Source: Shewanella sp. 10N.286.48.A6 (lineage in GTDB: Bacteria > Pseudomonadota > Gammaproteobacteria > Enterobacterales > Shewanellaceae). From it: DNA of 14,988 nt. Positions 5,683-14,865 of the stretch are shown here, piece after piece (within the stretch, counting starts at the first letter, position 1; the number at the start of each line of letters is the position of its first letter). A program made the translations under genes and the position numbers. The stretch covers positions 10,879-25,866 of the forward strand of contig NZ_MCVI01000012.1 of NCBI RefSeq assembly GCF_002873135.1. Reading direction: 5' to 3'. The notes beneath the pieces are model-generated. The model was not told where the DNA came from, did no database searches, and was given only the letters and a program-made list of their open reading frames with translations.

Positions 5683-5764
5683 GTTTTAGATTTAAAGTTT
5701 AAGCTTTCTGAGCAGAGATTTTTAAAAAGTAACCATAATTAACAACGCTTACGTTGCTGATAAT

Positions 5765-5803
5765 AAAAAGGCTGTTGCAGAAAGTTCTGCAACAGCCTTT
5801 TTT
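5765..5803. terminator. Strong bidirectional terminator
   Basis: An 18-bp perfect stem (5765-5782 with 5785-5802) encloses AG, effectively a tetraloop. Its A-run and T-run edges (AAAAA before, TTTTTT after) provide U-tracts in both directions. It ends the TraF-like and S9 peptidase transcripts, which converge here. Confidence 0.9.
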
Positions 5804-5856
5804 ATAAGTGATATTTAATCAGTTAGTAAGGCTTAAATATTTGTATTTCGCCCCTA

Positions 5857-7887
5857 CTATTTAGCTCCAGGTTCAGCAAAGCGGTTCATCCACTGCTCAA
5901 CTTGGTTATACCAATAAATTGAATTATTCGGCTTCATGATCCAGTGGTTTTCATCAGGGAAGTAAATCATCTTCGACTCGACACCACGGGTTTGCAGGGT
6001 GCGGAATAATTCAAACCCTTGGCCGACTGGCACACGGTAATCAAGCTGACCATGAACCACTAAGGTTGGGGTATTAAAGTTTTCTGCGCCATAATGGGGC
6101 GAAATTGCCTTGTAGATTTCTGGCTTGTCCCAGTAGTTACCAAAACGGGTACTGTGAACCGAGAAATCTGCCGCCATTTGCGAGTACATGTTATAGACCG
6201 CAGCATGGATAAATAACGCATTAAATGGCTGTTCTTTTTGACCTAATATAATCGAGGTTAAGTAGCCGCCATAGCTTGCACCACCCGCCACTAAACGATC
6301 GTTATCGATCCAGTCTTTTTGCTTAAACCACTCTGTCGCTTTAAACACATCTTCCAGTGACTTGTTTTTCCAGTCTGGGTTGATGCTGTCAGCAAAGTCT
6401 TGACCAAAGCTGTTTGAACCATGAAAGTTTGGCCACGCCGTCACATAACCCCATGACGCAAAGGTTTGCGCATTCCAGCGATAGTGGAAACCATCAGAAA
6501 TGGCATTGTGTGGACCACCGTGGATCAGCATCATTAATGGGTATTTTTTGCTGCGATCAAAACCCGGAGGATAATGAACCCACATTTGAATGTCTTGATC
6601 GTTATAACCTTTATAGGTCACCGACTCATAAGTGCCCACATCGATATCCGCTAAAATTTCATCATTAAAGCTGTCTAAACGGGTACTATTACCATTACGT
6701 GGATTGATTTTTACCAAGCGCGCTGGATAAGTAAAGCTGTCATTGGCGGCCACTAAGGTGCCGTCATTCGCCAGCGCAGGCATACCAAAGTTAGTCGCTT
6801 TAGTGATGGCTTTTACTTTGCCGTTTTTAGCATTGATATGAAAAATGCGTCTTGTGGCGGCATCATCAATGGCTGCATAAAAGCCTTTGCTGTCGGGTGT
6901 CCACACAAAACGCGCGACGCTGCGATCCCAGTCTTTGGCAATCACTTTTTCGCTGCGCTTGTTAACATCGAGCAAAATTAGCTTGGCAGTATCGGCATAA
7001 AAACCATGAATCGTTTGGCGGGTAAAAGCCAAGGTTTTGCCGTCTGGGCTAAATGTTGGGTTTGCATCTGGCGCTTGGTTGTTCGGGGTTAGGTTTTCAA
7101 CCTTAGCGCTACCGATTTCAGCGAAAAAGATATCGATTTTAGCGTCAACTTGGTTGTCCCAACCGTTGCTATTAAAGGCAATAAAACCCTCAGCTGGATC
7201 GATGTCATAGCTAGCTGCACTTTGCGACGAACGTGGTAACTGCTTGTTTAAAGGCTGAGTAATTGGCTCAATATCGCCACCTTTAGCAGGGATACGAAAC
7301 ACATGGGCTTCACGGTCTTCATCAAGCCAATGATCAAAGCTTGAATAAGGTAGTGCATTCCATTGGTGGGCTGATACTTTATCGTCTTTATCAGCTTTTA
7401 ATTGCTCGGCTACTTGATCCCAGTTTTTACCTGGAAATACTGAACTGATAAAGTAAATATGCTCACCCACCCACTTAATTCCATAAGCGCCACTTGGCAC
7501 CTCAGTTAAGCGCTGGGCTTCACCTGGTGAGTTCATTGGTAATAAGTACACTTGACCCGCTTCGTCTTTATCACGCTTGCTGATAAAAGCTAAAGTATTG
7601 CTGTCTGGTGAGAAGGTTGGCTCACTCACACGTAAACCTTGAGCGGTAATTGGGCGCTGGCTGTTGCCCTCTTTATCAAATAACCATAATTGAGTTGAGC
7701 CTTTATCTTCAGGCACATCGTAGTTAGTGACAGGTGCAATGATGTAATCGCCATTGGGGGAAATAGTAGGATTACCTAAACGGCTTAGTTGCCACAATAC
7801 ATCCACTGAAAGGGTTTTGGTTTGCTCTGCAAACGCTGTCGCTATTGGCATAAACATGCACAACAGCACGATCCCGACTCTCTTCAC
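5857..7887 (-). CDS. Secreted S9 prolyl-oligopeptidase family serine peptidase
   Basis: A 676-residue exported peptidase of the S9 family (acylaminoacyl/dipeptidyl-peptidase type). A signal peptide ends near AFA-E (residue 20). Residues about 30-420 form the beta-propeller, with repeated WD40-like blades such as PTISPNGD, PTFSPDS and PTFSPDGKTLAF. The C-terminal alpha/beta-hydrolase domain carries the catalytic triad S538 (GGASYGG), D616 (GQLDYRV) and H648 (ENHWI), plus HGGP (oxyanion region). Length is normal and no catalytic residue is missing. The start is GTG at 7887 with AAGGAGA 6-7 nt upstream. It probably digests peptides in the periplasm or outside. It is transcribed alone; the next gene upstream is divergent. 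Confidence 0.9.
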   Translation of the reverse strand: MKRVGIVLLCMFMPIATAFAEQTKTLSVDVLWQLSRLGNPTISPNGDYIIAPVTNYDVPEDKGSTQLWLFDKEGNSQRPITAQGLRVSEPTFSPDSNTLAFISKRDKDEAGQVYLLPMNSPGEAQRLTEVPSGAYGIKWVGEHIYFISSVFPGKNWDQVAEQLKADKDDKVSAHQWNALPYSSFDHWLDEDREAHVFRIPAKGGDIEPITQPLNKQLPRSSQSAASYDIDPAEGFIAFNSNGWDNQVDAKIDIFFAEIGSAKVENLTPNNQAPDANPTFSPDGKTLAFTRQTIHGFYADTAKLILLDVNKRSEKVIAKDWDRSVARFVWTPDSKGFYAAIDDAATRRIFHINAKNGKVKAITKATNFGMPALANDGTLVAANDSFTYPARLVKINPRNGNSTRLDSFNDEILADIDVGTYESVTYKGYNDQDIQMWVHYPPGFDRSKKYPLMMLIHGGPHNAISDGFHYRWNAQTFASWGYVTAWPNFHGSNSFGQDFADSINPDWKNKSLEDVFKATEWFKQKDWIDNDRLVAGGASYGGYLTSIILGQKEQPFNALFIHAAVYNMYSQMAADFSVHSTRFGNYWDKPEIYKAISPHYGAENFNTPTLVVHGQLDYRVPVGQGFELFRTLQTRGVESKMIYFPDENHWIMKPNNSIYWYNQVEQWMNRFAEPGAK

Positions 7888-8213
7888 GTGTCGTCTCCTT
7901 TAAATTTTGTTTTAATTATTTTATTTTTGCTAATAACTTTGTCTGTTCATGCGGCGATAAAAGTTAACTAAATTCTATCGTCATCAACAAATAGCAGTGG
8001 CTCAGTTGGCAAGTTGTTACTGTTATCACATCACTATCATCAGGCTTAACACTTAAATGAAGCTTAAACCTGTGACTGATAAGCAAAAACCACAAATTTA
8101 GTGCTTATCAGGCTAGTTTTCGACCTAAACACCATTGTAAGCAGTTTATAAAAAAAGCTACCATTATTAAAATTAGCTGTTGATTAATAAGGGGAATATA
8201 ACAATGGTGCAAC
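7888..8213. other. 326-bp divergent region between S9 peptidase and membrane protein
   Basis: AT-rich, no gene seen. It contains one 10-bp inverted repeat (8076-8111), the peptidase ribosome site (7893-7899), and the GGGG-based ribosome site of the membrane protein (8190-8194). No convincing -35/-10 pair was identified for either gene. Confidence 0.5.
8076..8111. repeat. 10-bp inverted repeat, possible operator
   Basis: CTGATAAGCA (8076-8085) and TGCTTATCAG (8102-8111) are perfect complements separated by 16 bp. Arm centres are 26 bp apart, roughly 2.5 helical turns. No T-run follows, so a binding site for a dimer or a leader hairpin is likelier than a terminator. Confidence 0.45.
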
Positions 8214-8221
8214 ATGGTTGA
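8204..8221 (+). other. Five-codon mini-ORF overlapping the membrane protein start
   Basis: ATG at 8204 (MVQHG, stop TGA 8219-8221) lies 9 nt after the GGGG ribosome site. The membrane-protein ATG at 8214 lies inside it, 19 nt from that site. Ribosomes loading at 8204 would stop 5 nt past the real start and could re-initiate, which is translational coupling. A one-base sequence difference could instead join the two frames. Confidence 0.35.
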
Positions 8222-8921
8222 TTCACATCAAGACAAGATAAAACAGCAGCTTTCAGCGGTTTTTTTAACTGATTATAAAATCAGTAAATTACAATTTAAT
8301 TTGCTGATTTTTCTGGCCATCATTTGGGGGGGAGTCTGTAATTATTTAGCAATTAGTTATATTCCCATTGAGTGGTTCAATATACTCGGTTTTTGGCCCA
8401 TTTTAGCCATGTATTTGTTCTTCAGCATTGCTGGGGCGCTGTTATTAGACCAAAAGTTGCCGATAAAAATCTTTGCAGGCTTCAATGTTATTGTCTTAGG
8501 CGCGGGAATACTGCTCAGCTTTATGCTGAAATCGGTTGCCGCAGACACCATTTATACCTTCTTTCAATATGCGGCCTTAATGACCTTATTGATGCTGTTT
8601 ATCATCCATTTTTTGCCTAAAACTCTGCTAACCAAGAAGGTGGTGGCGACTATTGCACTGGGACTAATCATACTAATAGAGCTAGTATCATGGTCACTTT
8701 GGGGAGTAACCAGCAACCTATTTAGCTTAGGCATTCTGGTGATGGTTTTTAGTGGCAGCAGCAGTCTTTGGGCTGAAGCCAATGAAGAATATGATGGCAG
8801 TGTCGGTTATTGTGCCGAATTAGACTATAAAATAAGTGATGCCATCTCTTGGAGCGCATTTGTGTATATGGGGTTAATTCATTTACTCATGACCCATCTC
8901 TCTAAAAGAGAGTCGTCTTAG
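8214..8921 (+). CDS. Seven-helix inner-membrane protein of unknown function
   Basis: A 235-residue hydrophobic protein with about seven predicted membrane helices (roughly 28-50, 56-78, 83-105, 112-134, 142-162, 166-183, 210-228). A hydrophilic acidic loop (187-209, EANEEYDGSVGYCAELDYK) precedes the last helix. Length, seven helices and a C-terminal Asp-bearing segment before the last helix recall the Bax-inhibitor-1-like family (YccA/YbhL), but I see no diagnostic motif and the match is weak. There is no other start in this frame after the stop at 8199, so 8214 is the only choice, although the ribosome site is 19 nt away (see the mini-ORF). It is single, divergent from the peptidase, and ends at a hairpin. 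Confidence 0.8.
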   Translation: MVDSHQDKIKQQLSAVFLTDYKISKLQFNLLIFLAIIWGGVCNYLAISYIPIEWFNILGFWPILAMYLFFSIAGALLLDQKLPIKIFAGFNVIVLGAGILLSFMLKSVAADTIYTFFQYAALMTLLMLFIIHFLPKTLLTKKVVATIALGLIILIELVSWSLWGVTSNLFSLGILVMVFSGSSSLWAEANEEYDGSVGYCAELDYKISDAISWSAFVYMGLIHLLMTHLSKRESS

Positions 8922-8930
8922 ATTATAAGT

Positions 8931-8969
8931 AGGGCAAGCAAGCTAACTTGTTTGCCCTATTAATATTTA
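8931..8969 (+). terminator. Terminator of the membrane protein gene
   Basis: AGGGCAAGCAAG (8931-8942) pairs with CTTGTTTGCCCT (8947-8958) around loop CTAA, with one G-T wobble. The tail ATTAATATTTAG is weakly T-rich. It lies 9 bp after the stop. Confidence 0.65.
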
Positions 8970-9024
8970 GCTTGAAAATAGCCTGTTAAAATGACCTTGA
9001 AAAATAGCCTTTAACTATCAAGCT
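8969..9024. repeat. Direct repeat pair flanked by inverted ends
   Basis: CTTGAAAATAGCCTGTTAA (8971-8989) recurs as CTTGAAAAATAGCCTTTAA (8996-9014). The block is bounded by AGCTTGA (8969-8975) and TCAAGCT (9018-9024). It lies between the ends of two convergent genes, where it may form the 3' structure of the aldehyde dehydrogenase transcript. Confidence 0.45.
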
Positions 9025-9047
9025 GCAACTATCCCATGATTAATCGC

Positions 9048-10568
9048 TTAGAAAAAACCTAACGGGTTAATGTCGTAACTCACCAGCAAGTTTTTGGTTT
9101 GTTGGTAATGATTTAAGGCCATCTTGTGGGTTTCACGGCCCACGCCTGATTTTTTATAACCGCCAAATGCCGCATGGGCTGGATACATGTGATAGCAGTT
9201 GGTCCACACTCGGCCTGCTTGAATATTACGCCCCATTCGATAAGCCAAGTTAGTGTCTCGGGTCCACACTCCTGCGCCCAAGCCAAAGTCAGAGTTATTG
9301 GCCATGGCGAGTGCTTCGGCTTCATCCTTAAAGGTGGTGAGCGATATCACTGGGCCAAAAATCTCTTCTTGGAACACGCGCATATCATTGGTGCCTTTAA
9401 GCAAGGTTGGCTGAATATAATAACCACTATCAAAATTATCACCCACAGATGCAATCTCGCCGCCTAATAACACTTCAGCGCCTTCTTTTTTGCCGATATC
9501 AATGTAGCCTAATATTTTATCGAACTGCTCTTTCGATGCCTGCGCGCCAACCATGGTGTCGGTATCTAAGGGATTACCACGCTTGATCGCTTTTGATCGC
9601 TCTATCAGCATTTCCATGAATTGCGGGTAAATATCTTCTTGGATCAGTAACCGTGACGGACAGGTACATACTTCTCCTTGGTTGAAAAAGGCCAGTACCG
9701 CGCCTTCTACGCACTTACTTAAATATTCATCTTCAAAGTTAACCACATCGTTAAAGATGATATTGGGTGACTTACCACCTAGCTCGACCGTGGAGGGAAT
9801 AATGTTTTCAGCGGCGCATTTTAAAATATGCGATCCAACAGGAGTTGAGCCAGTAAAGGCAATTTTGGCAATACGCTTACTGGTTGCGAGCGCTTGACCT
9901 GCTTCTTCACCAATACCATTAACGATATTAAGCACCCCAGCAGGCAGCAGATCGCCAATTAACTCCATTAAAAATAGAATCGATGCTGGTGTTTGCTCCG
10001 CAGGTTTAAGGATCACGCTGTTGCCCGCAGCGAGTGCAGGCCCAAGCTTCCACGCCGCCATTAATAGAGGAAAGTTCCACGGAATAATTTGCCCAACAAC
10101 CCCTAACGGCTCATGAATATGGTACGACAAGGTATTGGCATCAATCTCTGCGGCGCTGCCCTCTTGGGCACGTAAACAGCCAGCAAAGTAACGGAAGTGA
10201 TCAACTGCTAAGGGAATATCGGCATTAAGGGTTTCGCGCACGGCTTTACCGTTATCCCAAGTTTCGGCCACTGCCAGAGCCGTTAGGTTATTTTCGATGC
10301 GATCGGCTATTTTTAATAAAATATTAGAACGCTCCGTGGCAGAGGTTTTACCCCAAGATGCTTGAGCTTTATGGGCTGCATCAAGGGCTAACTCAATATC
10401 TTGTGCATCTGAACGGGGAATTTTACAAAAAACTTGGCCATTTACTGGGCTGATATTGTCAAAATACTTGCCATTAACAGGCTCAACCCACTGACCGCCT
10501 ATGAAGTTTTGATATACAGATTTATAGCTCATTTCTGAACCTGCTTCGCCGGGTGCTGCGTAAATCAT
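9048..10568 (-). CDS. exaC: NAD(P)-dependent acetaldehyde dehydrogenase (AldB/ExaC type)
   Basis: A 506-residue cytoplasmic aldehyde dehydrogenase oxidising acetaldehyde, and probably other short aldehydes, to the acid. The whole length closely follows E. coli AldB as I remember it ([43 protein letters not shown]). Key residues: N165 in PWNF, E262 in ELGGK, the nucleotide loop GSTPVG (240-245) and catalytic C301 in [10 protein letters not shown]. The paired cysteines in that motif are usual for AldB/ExaC. ATG at 10568 has GAGGA 7 nt upstream, so it is preferred over the internal ATG at codon 13. It diverges from an AraC-family gene that probably controls it, giving a local aldehyde or alcohol response unit. 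Confidence 0.95.
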   Translation of the reverse strand: MIYAAPGEAGSEMSYKSVYQNFIGGQWVEPVNGKYFDNISPVNGQVFCKIPRSDAQDIELALDAAHKAQASWGKTSATERSNILLKIADRIENNLTALAVAETWDNGKAVRETLNADIPLAVDHFRYFAGCLRAQEGSAAEIDANTLSYHIHEPLGVVGQIIPWNFPLLMAAWKLGPALAAGNSVILKPAEQTPASILFLMELIGDLLPAGVLNIVNGIGEEAGQALATSKRIAKIAFTGSTPVGSHILKCAAENIIPSTVELGGKSPNIIFNDVVNFEDEYLSKCVEGAVLAFFNQGEVCTCPSRLLIQEDIYPQFMEMLIERSKAIKRGNPLDTDTMVGAQASKEQFDKILGYIDIGKKEGAEVLLGGEIASVGDNFDSGYYIQPTLLKGTNDMRVFQEEIFGPVISLTTFKDEAEALAMANNSDFGLGAGVWTRDTNLAYRMGRNIQAGRVWTNCYHMYPAHAAFGGYKKSGVGRETHKMALNHYQQTKNLLVSYDINPLGFF

Positions 10569-10690
10569 GCTACTTTCCTCTAATTGTATTTTTTGGATAA
10601 CTAATTAAGCTAAATCAATTATTGGAAAGTGACTATTCTGAGAATCCACAGCTGTTGACTCACAGTACAAATGATTGTGAAACTACTGTC

Positions 10691-10724
10691 TAGCTCATGG
10701 CGACATTACCCATAAGCTGAGCTA
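10691..10724. promoter_or_regulatory. 7-bp inverted repeat, possible operator in the exaC/AraC region
   Basis: TAGCTCA (10691-10697) and TGAGCTA (10718-10724) are perfect complements 20 bp apart, near the middle of the 282-bp divergent region. A candidate site for the AraC-type protein, though 7-bp arms at this distance may be chance. Confidence 0.3.
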
Positions 10725-10812
10725 AGTTAATGATTTAAGTTAACGAATTAGCTCCGAGTTTTAAGGGAAAAGCTATCACAGCATAAGTAAGGATTGTTGT
10801 TCAGGAACAAAT

Positions 10813-10831
10813 ATACCAAATGACTTGGTAT
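10813..10831. promoter_or_regulatory. Inverted repeat just before the AraC-family start
   Basis: ATACCAA (10813-10819) and TTGGTAT (10825-10831) are perfect complements around a 5-bp spacer. It ends 9 bp before the ribosome site and 20 bp before the ATG. It may be an autoregulatory operator or a leader hairpin affecting translation. Confidence 0.45.
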
Positions 10832-10850
10832 CACTCTGTGAGGGAACAAT

Positions 10851-11759
10851 ATGATCAGTGGACGCCTACAACTGCAGCGCAGCAAGCCAAAGGTACTAGT
10901 AGAAAACAAGATTAGTTTTGCTGGACCTGAATCTGAACTGAGTATTTACGATACCTTTGAGCAAGCCTCACGGGTGGCACTACAATCTGATCAACTGTTA
11001 TTTTGCGGCATGGTGACGGGTAAAAAAGTGATGCACTCGGTAGATGATTATGAGGCGGCGTTTTACCCCCATGAATCTTTTATTATGGCGCCCAATCAAG
11101 CCGTAGAAATTGATTTTCCTGAGGCTAAAATCCATCAACCCACCACCTGTTTAGCCATTGAGATTTCAACCGAACGGGTACAACAAATTGCCGATAAACT
11201 CAATCTGAGCGCGCCTATCGATAAGCAATATGGCCACTGGCAATACCAACCATCTTTAGTGCATACCCACCATAATCAGCAAACACAAGCGCTATTAGAC
11301 AGAATTGTGGCGATTTATACCGAGAATGAACAGGACCGCAGTTATCTGATTGATTTGGCGATTTCAGAATTAATAGTGCGCTTAATGCGTCATCAAACTC
11401 GTGACTTTTTATTGCATCACAGTCATAACGACCCGCAATTTAATGGCCTCAACGCCGCGTTACACTATATTAAGCAGCACCTCAGCGAGCCATTAGATAT
11501 TAATGCCTTGTGCCGACAAGCCTGTATGAGCCGCAGTAAGTTTTTTCAGCAATTTAAACAGCATTTGGGCTGCACGCCGATGGTTTATCAGCAGCAAAGC
11601 CGCTTAACTCAAGCTGCGACGCTGATAGAGCAAGGCCAGCAAATAACCCAAGTGTGTTATTCACTGGGCTATCACAGTGCTAGCCATTTTAGTCGCCTGT
11701 TTAAACAGTTTTATGGCATTTGCCCTGTTGATTATAAACAGCGCCATTTAGCAAGTTAG
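10851..11759 (+). CDS. AraC-family transcriptional regulator, probable exaC regulator
   Basis: A 302-residue regulator. The N-terminal part (about 20-170) is a sensor domain of unassigned ligand. The C-terminal 100 residues hold the two helix-turn-helix units of AraC/XylS proteins: one around LDINALCRQACMSRSKFFQQFKQHLG, the second ending in the family signature LGYHSASHFSRLFKQFYGICPVDYKQ. ATG at 10851 has GAGGG (10840-10844) with a 6-nt spacer. Its divergent partner is an AldB/ExaC dehydrogenase, and AraC-type regulators often control the divergent gene, so aldehyde or alcohol response is the likely job. The ligand is not known from sequence. It ends 20 bp from the convergent piuC stop. Confidence 0.85.
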   Translation: MISGRLQLQRSKPKVLVENKISFAGPESELSIYDTFEQASRVALQSDQLLFCGMVTGKKVMHSVDDYEAAFYPHESFIMAPNQAVEIDFPEAKIHQPTTCLAIEISTERVQQIADKLNLSAPIDKQYGHWQYQPSLVHTHHNQQTQALLDRIVAIYTENEQDRSYLIDLAISELIVRLMRHQTRDFLLHHSHNDPQFNGLNAALHYIKQHLSEPLDINALCRQACMSRSKFFQQFKQHLGCTPMVYQQQSRLTQAATLIEQGQQITQVCYSLGYHSASHFSRLFKQFYGICPVDYKQRHLAS

Positions 11760-11779
11760 CTTTTAACACGGATTTAAGC

Positions 11780-12460
11780 TTACAGCTGAGTAAATTGACG
11801 GATCAAGTTATGGTAAACATTGTGCAGTTTATCTAACTCACTGCGATCGGTATTACCTTGGCTAATGAGCTTTTGAATGGTTTGATCAAGCTGATAAAGG
11901 TTTTGCCTTAAACTGCCATCAGCCACCATGCTTTGCATCCAGGTAATAGCTGCTACTCGTTCACCACGGGTCACTGCCGTTACCTTGTGTAAACTGCTAG
12001 ATGGATACAATACCGCGTAACCTGCAGGCAGCTTTATTTGCTGCTCGCCAAACTCGGTAGCAATGATTAACTCGCCGCCATCATACTCATCTGGCTCACT
12101 TAAAAAGGTGGTCATCGACATATCACTTCTTAGCACCTCATTAGTGCCAGGAATACGCATCACTGCTGCATCAACGTGAAAACCATATTCTTCAGATATA
12201 CCATAGCGATTAAAGCAAGGCGGAAAAATTTTATGGGGTAAGGCCGCCGAAACGACCTTGGGGTTATTACCAAATTGCGCCAACAACTTATTAGCCAGTT
12301 GGCGCACCACATCATCATTGGCATCAGCTTGATTGTTATTTTTGACTGACGCCGCCATGCCCATGGCAGTTTGCTTGCCATCTAACCATGGTGCCCCAGC
12401 TAATTGCTGCCTGAATAAACTCACTTCTTCAGCAGTCAATATTTTCTCAATAACAATCAT
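11780..12460 (-). CDS. piuC: Fe(II)/2-oxoglutarate PKHD-type hydroxylase, PiuC/YbiX family
   Basis: A 226-residue cytoplasmic dioxygenase of the PiuC/YbiX type. The iron ligands H95 and D97 (YGFHVDAAV) and H158 (SSSLHKVTAV) are present, with R168 (GERVAAI) for 2-oxoglutarate. NRYG (84-87) and YDGGEL are typical of the family. Substrate is unknown for the family; it usually sits beside TonB-dependent catecholate-siderophore receptors such as PiuA and Fiu. The same holds here: the start is 14 bp after the receptor stop, with AAGGGA 5 nt before the ATG, so both are one operon. It is therefore likely iron-repressed. Length is normal and nothing is missing. Confidence 0.93.
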   Translation of the reverse strand: MIVIEKILTAEEVSLFRQQLAGAPWLDGKQTAMGMAASVKNNNQADANDDVVRQLANKLLAQFGNNPKVVSAALPHKIFPPCFNRYGISEEYGFHVDAAVMRIPGTNEVLRSDMSMTTFLSEPDEYDGGELIIATEFGEQQIKLPAGYAVLYPSSSLHKVTAVTRGERVAAITWMQSMVADGSLRQNLYQLDQTIQKLISQGNTDRSELDKLHNVYHNLIRQFTQL

Positions 12461-12474
12461 GATAATCCCTTTAA

Positions 12475-14790
12475 TTAAAATTCATATGTGGCAGTTAAAT
12501 TCGCATTTCTTGCATCACCTAGGTACATAAATGACCCTGAACGATATGCTGCAGTCCAGTATTCTTCATCTAATACGTTGCCAACATTAACGCGGAAGGT
12601 TAAGTCTTCAGTGGCATTGTAATTAGCGAATAAACTCACCACTTGGTAAGCGGGTACTTCTATGCTGTAACGGCCATTTTCAGTATCATATCCTGCTGCA
12701 GTATCAGGTTGTCCACCGTACATTTCGCCTTGATAAGTGTAACCACCACCAATGACAAACATGTCATTAATCTCATAACGGAGCTGTAAATAGGCACTTT
12801 CATCAGCAAAGTTACTCAGTTTTTTACCGATATAATCTTCATTAAATGATTCAAGTACTTCTGAGTCCATTAATGACGCTGAAAGCTGAATACTAAAGGC
12901 ATCAGTAATGTTACCCACCATGCCAATTTCAATCCCTTCTACACGGTTTTTACCGGTATTGAGGCTACCTAAGGTTGAATAGCTATCACCGACGCTTTCC
13001 ATTACATCATCTTTAGTGATTTGGAATACCGAGGCAGAAAACATCACGCTATCGTCAAACAGCATCCATTTAGTACCCAGTTCAATATTCTCAACCAATT
13101 CTGGATCCGCTGCCAGTACTTGCTCAGGTGTGCCACAAAGTCCACCATAACCACAACTTGCACCAAGGTCTGACTCACCGCCATTGATGTTAGTCGCGGT
13201 ACTGTAGCTGGCGTATATATTGCCTGCTTCTGTCAGGCTATACACTAAGCCAACATGGCCGTTATACATGCTGTCGGAATAGTCATATAAAATATCACCA
13301 TTACGGCTACTTGAAGTGTCATTGGTGTAATCAAAGCTATCTTGTCTGAAGCCGAAAAAGAGTTCTACCTCTTCGGTGATTGCCACGGTATCCATGAAGT
13401 AAGCCGAGATGGTTTCGATGTTATATATGGCATCAGATGCCCCTTTTGAATAAGTACGGCCCATCAGCTGGTCGATATTATCAACTTCATCGCCATTACC
13501 ATCAATAATACAGTAAGCACCAGACTCGCCTCGGCGGCCATCGACGATACAATTAGTGGCGTTATTATTGACGATATCATACAAGCCGTTATCCACTGAT
13601 TCATCGCTATATTCGAGTCCAAATACCCACTTATTCTCCATACCTAAAATATCGGTATTCCAGAATAAGTTGAACTGAGTGTTCCAGTATTCAACATCTT
13701 GGCGTCCTTGATGGGTGCTAATGGTTAAGGTTTCAGCCCCCGGCGCGTCAACATCGCTGGCTGCGCGATTAGTGCCACTCATACCCGTAGTTATATAGCC
13801 ATTTTCAGTGCGACCAATACGAGTAGCATTGTAGAAAGTTAAGCTGTCTGAAATGTCATATTCGGTACGCAAGGTAAACGTGCTGACATCAGAGCTGAGA
13901 AAGTCAGAATCTTGAGCATAAACTGGAATATCTTCGATTGGCTTGCGAGTATCTTGGTCAAAGTAGCTACCTAAATCAGCCACATCATCGGCCTTCATGT
14001 AGTAACCATCAGCGATAAATGACAAAGCATCAGTCGCTTCATACACTAAAGACAATTGAGCACCATTTCTTTCTGAGCTAATGCCTTCACGGCCCGGCTT
14101 ATCTTCATCGGCAATCAGGCCGTTAATTCGCAGCGCGACATCTTCAGTTAGCGGCACGTTATAATCAACAGTAAAACGAGTGTGATCATCGGTACCGACT
14201 GCGGCATCAACGCGGCCAAAGTTATAAGCAGTTGAGGCTTTTTTGGTGACACTGTTAACGGCACCGCCTGATGATCCGCGTCCAGCAAAGGTTGAACTTG
14301 GGCCTTTGGTTATTTCCACTTGTTCGGTGGCAAAACTTTCACGGGTGGTCATGCCCGGATCGCGCAAACCATCAACAAACACATCACTGCGGGCTTCATG
14401 GCCACGAATAATATAGCGATCACCAAAAGCATTACCGTTTTCACCGGTGCCCAAGGTCACACCCGCTTGGGTAGACAAAATATCTTTTAAATCGGTTAAG
14501 CCAGATTCTTGAATTTGATCTTGAGTCAGTACCGTGATCATTTGTGGGGTATCAACTAGATCGGCAACGCGACGTTTATCCCCTGATGTATCGTAAAAAT
14601 ACACCGAACTTTTCACCCCGTGGACTTCAATGCGCTCGATGGCTTCTTGTGACTGGCATTCAATATTTTCGCTTTTATCGCAAGCTTCAGTTTCTACTTC
14701 AGCAGCATAGGCAGGAGCGCCACTAAAAAACAAGGCGGTAGCAACGGCTTTTGCACCTAGGGATAACGACGTGTGATAGCGAGATTTCAT
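12475..14790 (-). CDS. TonB-dependent siderophore receptor (PiuA/Fiu-like)
   Basis: A 771-residue outer-membrane receptor importing a ferric siderophore, probably a catecholate given the PiuC partner. The signal peptide is cut near A30 (SGAPAYAA). A TonB-box-like IERIEVHG lies at 51-58. The plug domain follows (DTPQMITVLTQDQIQ, RYIIRGHEARSDVFVDG, EQVEITKGPSSTFAGRGSSGGAVN), then a 22-strand barrel ending in LTATYEF with the terminal Phe needed for assembly. Extracellular loops carry Cys pairs (NCIVDG...AYCI and SCGYGGLC), probably disulfides. The start at 14790 gives a normal signal peptide, with AAAGGA 11 nt upstream. The longer frame from 14880 would start before the promoter. A Fur-like site precedes it. 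Confidence 0.92.
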   Translation of the reverse strand: MKSRYHTSLSLGAKAVATALFFSGAPAYAAEVETEACDKSENIECQSQEAIERIEVHGVKSSVYFYDTSGDKRRVADLVDTPQMITVLTQDQIQESGLTDLKDILSTQAGVTLGTGENGNAFGDRYIIRGHEARSDVFVDGLRDPGMTTRESFATEQVEITKGPSSTFAGRGSSGGAVNSVTKKASTAYNFGRVDAAVGTDDHTRFTVDYNVPLTEDVALRINGLIADEDKPGREGISSERNGAQLSLVYEATDALSFIADGYYMKADDVADLGSYFDQDTRKPIEDIPVYAQDSDFLSSDVSTFTLRTEYDISDSLTFYNATRIGRTENGYITTGMSGTNRAASDVDAPGAETLTISTHQGRQDVEYWNTQFNLFWNTDILGMENKWVFGLEYSDESVDNGLYDIVNNNATNCIVDGRRGESGAYCIIDGNGDEVDNIDQLMGRTYSKGASDAIYNIETISAYFMDTVAITEEVELFFGFRQDSFDYTNDTSSSRNGDILYDYSDSMYNGHVGLVYSLTEAGNIYASYSTATNINGGESDLGASCGYGGLCGTPEQVLAADPELVENIELGTKWMLFDDSVMFSASVFQITKDDVMESVGDSYSTLGSLNTGKNRVEGIEIGMVGNITDAFSIQLSASLMDSEVLESFNEDYIGKKLSNFADESAYLQLRYEINDMFVIGGGYTYQGEMYGGQPDTAAGYDTENGRYSIEVPAYQVVSLFANYNATEDLTFRVNVGNVLDEEYWTAAYRSGSFMYLGDARNANLTATYEF

Positions 14791-14834
14791 ATTAAAAACA
14801 ATCCTTTTGTTAGAACCAACTAATTTAGGAGGCG

Positions 14835-14864
14835 ATACTAACAAAGCGGCAACAACAATGTAAA
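14835..14864 (-). promoter_or_regulatory. Sigma-70 promoter of the receptor-piuC operon
   Basis: On the minus strand TTTACA (14864-14859) and TAGTAT (14840-14835) are separated by 18 bp. Transcription would start near 14828, giving a leader of about 38 nt to the ATG at 14790. Confidence 0.5.
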
Positions 14865-14865
14865 T

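Noticed and set aside
9174..9467. Frames on the opposite strand inside exaC, the S9 peptidase and the TonB receptor
   Set aside because: Antisense shadows of strong genes with no ribosome sites or family features.
10669..10682. TCACA...TGTGA symmetry upstream of exaC as a CRP site
   Set aside because: The half-sites are in the opposite order and spaced 11 bp, which does not fit CRP binding.
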